NCBI GenBank assembly: GCA_002796205.1
Contig: PCWO01000033.1
Location: forward strand, 1-7,166
Length of the DNA stretch: 7,166 bases
Direction of reading: 5' to 3'
DNA from: Candidatus Liptonbacteria bacterium CG11_big_fil_rev_8_21_14_0_20_35_14
Lineage (GTDB): Bacteria; Patescibacteriota; Minisyncoccia; UBA6257; XYB1-36-10
Part shown: one piece after another, positions 6,018 through 7,166 of the stretch
How positions within the stretch are numbered: position 1 is the first letter of the stretch
Layout: each line of letters starts with the position of its first letter
Position numbers and translations under genes: made by a program
Notes under the pieces: model-generated
What the model saw: the letters and a program-made list of their open reading frames with translations, nothing else
The model's database searches: none
What the model was told of the DNA's origin: nothing

Positions 6018-7166
6018 ATGAAAATATTTTGGGGATTGATTGGAATATTAATTTTAGCCTTAAGTGCTTTTTTTATATTAAAAAATAATACAATTGAGGT
6101 TTCTAATTTAGACACAGAAATTTTAGAGATAGAGCAAAATATTACTTATTTACCGAGAGAGGATGGGGATATGCCTGACCAAAAAAAAATAACCAATCCG
6201 CCTCAAGAAATTAGAGCCGTCTATATAACTAACTGGGTAGCGGCCACTCCTTCTTTATTTAATAAAATATTAGAAAAAATAGAGGATACAGATATTAACG
6301 CTTTAATAATTGATGTTAAAGATTATTCCGGCTTTGTAGGTTATAACACCGATAACGAATTAGTAAAAAAATATAAGGCGAATGAAAGACGTATAAAACA
6401 TTTAAATAAAATGATAGCCGAACTTCATGAACGAGGTTTATATGTAATTTCGAGAATAACAGTATTTCAAGACCCAAGACTAGCGCTTGCTCGCCCCGAT
6501 CTAGCGGTACTAGATTCTAAAGGTAATGTTTGGCAAGATAGGCATAAACTAGCTTGGGTAAGCCCAGCTAGTTTAGAGGTATGGGACTATACAATAAGTA
6601 TTGCTAAAGAACTTGATGCCAGAGGAGTGGATGAAATTAATTTTGATTATGTTAGATTTCCAACCGATGGAGTTAATGTAAATAATTTAGTTTACAAAGA
6701 TTTTAAAGAAAATTCATCTAAAAGAGAGGTTATAAAAGAATTCTTTATTTATTTAAGAGAGAATTTGCCAAATGTAACAATATCAGCCGATATATTTGGG
6801 CAAACCGTGGTTAGCCCCGACGATATGGGTATAGGGCAGGTCATAGAGGACGCCTATGATTCTTTTGATTACATATCACCTATGATATACCCATCTCATT
6901 TTATTAACGGATTTATTGGTTTTGAAAATCCGGGGGCTCATCCTTATGAGGTGGTTAAATATTCAGTAGAGGAGGCGGTAAAAAGATTAGAACTGCACGA
7001 AAGAGTTTTAATGCAGGGAACGGCTACCACCACACCTGATTTAACTTTAGAGCAAAAAGCCAGAGTGAGTTTAAAAATACGCCCATGGATACAGGATTTT
7101 GATTTAGGCGCAAATTACACAGTGGAAATGGTCAGGGACCAAATAAGAGCCATGGAAGAGGCCGGG
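6018..7166 (+). CDS. Putative glycoside hydrolase (DUF4015 family), membrane-anchored, 3' end outside window
   Basis: An open frame of 383 codons starts at the ATG at 6018 and runs off the right edge without a stop. The N-terminus (MKIFWGLIGILILALSAFFI) is a short basic end plus a membrane helix at about 4-21 with no lipobox cysteine, so it is an uncleaved anchor or signal peptide. A low-complexity linker follows to about 65. The rest matches my memory of the DUF4015 putative glycoside hydrolase family, a TIM-barrel-like group: EIRAVYITNWVA (64-75), INALIIDVKDYSG (93-105), LYVISRITVFQDPRLA (141-156), RPDLAV (159-164), GVDEINFDYVRFPTDG (203-218), ISADIFGQT (255-263), FDYISPMIYPSHF (283-295), NPGAHPYEVV (304-313) and RPWIQDFDLGANYT (355-368). 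The acidic DEINFD motif (205-210) is a likely active-site strand, but no reaction has been established for it here. Action on cell-surface or exogenous polysaccharide outside the membrane is inference. The final motif suggests only a short C-terminal part is missing. No Shine-Dalgarno sequence precedes the start. Confidence 0.9.
   Translation, partial: MKIFWGLIGILILALSAFFILKNNTIEVSNLDTEILEIEQNITYLPREDGDMPDQKKITNPPQEIRAVYITNWVAATPSLFNKILEKIEDTDINALIIDVKDYSGFVGYNTDNELVKKYKANERRIKHLNKMIAELHERGLYVISRITVFQDPRLALARPDLAVLDSKGNVWQDRHKLAWVSPASLEVWDYTISIAKELDARGVDEINFDYVRFPTDGVNVNNLVYKDFKENSSKREVIKEFFIYLRENLPNVTISADIFGQTVVSPDDMGIGQVIEDAYDSFDYISPMIYPSHFINGFIGFENPGAHPYEVVKYSVEEAVKRLELHERVLMQGTATTTPDLTLEQKARVSLKIRPWIQDFDLGANYTVEMVRDQIRAMEEAG

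Noticed and set aside
5957..6115. 53-residue N-terminal extension of dnaX up to 6115
   Set aside because: Conserved DnaX sequence begins at the Met encoded at 5956. The extension runs antisense through the start of the DUF4015 gene and both promoter candidates and has no DnaX-like residues.
170..7166. Alternative genetic code (UGA read as glycine)
   Set aside because: No in-frame TGA occurs in any of the four genes, and glycine is encoded by ordinary GGN codons, so the standard bacterial code explains everything seen.

Overview
The window is AT-rich, tightly packed bacterial DNA with four protein genes and no gene-free stretch longer than about 60 bases. I see no tRNA, rRNA, CRISPR array, insertion sequence or integration site. 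The gene content best fits Candidatus Patescibacteria (Candidate Phyla Radiation, Parcubacteria-like). The reasons are a very short gamma-type DnaX, a membrane-anchored DUF4015 glycoside-hydrolase-like protein, a membrane fusion protein with a helical insertion of a kind I associate with that group, and minimal intergenic space. This assignment is inferred from protein style, not from a marker gene. No frame of the real genes contains an in-frame TGA and all four visible stops are TAA or unresolved, so nothing suggests the UGA=Gly code of Gracilibacteria.

Layout: (1) Positions 3-167, plus strand, hold the last 54 codons of a gene that begins outside the window, probably the C-terminal beta-rich domain of an exported protein. 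(2) Two bases later comes a 530-residue HlyD/AcrA-type membrane fusion protein (170-1762). Its stop overlaps the start of a 1026-residue RND efflux transporter (1762-4842) in a TAATG junction. These three genes look like one transcription unit that makes an RND-type tripartite pump or a reduced, two-part version of one. (3) On the minus strand, converging on the transporter with an 8-base overlap of coding ends, is dnaX (4835-5956). It encodes the clamp-loader ATPase of DNA polymerase III in a short gamma-like form. (4) Diverging from dnaX across a 61-base gap is a DUF4015 / putative glycoside hydrolase gene (6018 to the right edge, cut off), which makes an N-terminally membrane-anchored TIM-barrel-like protein.

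The most informative non-coding stretch is the 61-base dnaX/DUF4015 gap. It contains two face-to-face promoter candidates, each with a 17-base spacer. They overlap one another and would start transcription only a few bases before each start codon. None of the four starts I can assess has a Shine-Dalgarno sequence. Together these suggest leaderless or nearly leaderless translation.

I did not find a convincing undescribed system. The points most worth a second look are the overlapping near-leaderless promoters, the helical insertion and internal repeat in the fusion protein, the changed proton-relay residues of the transporter, and the lack of an outer-membrane partner.
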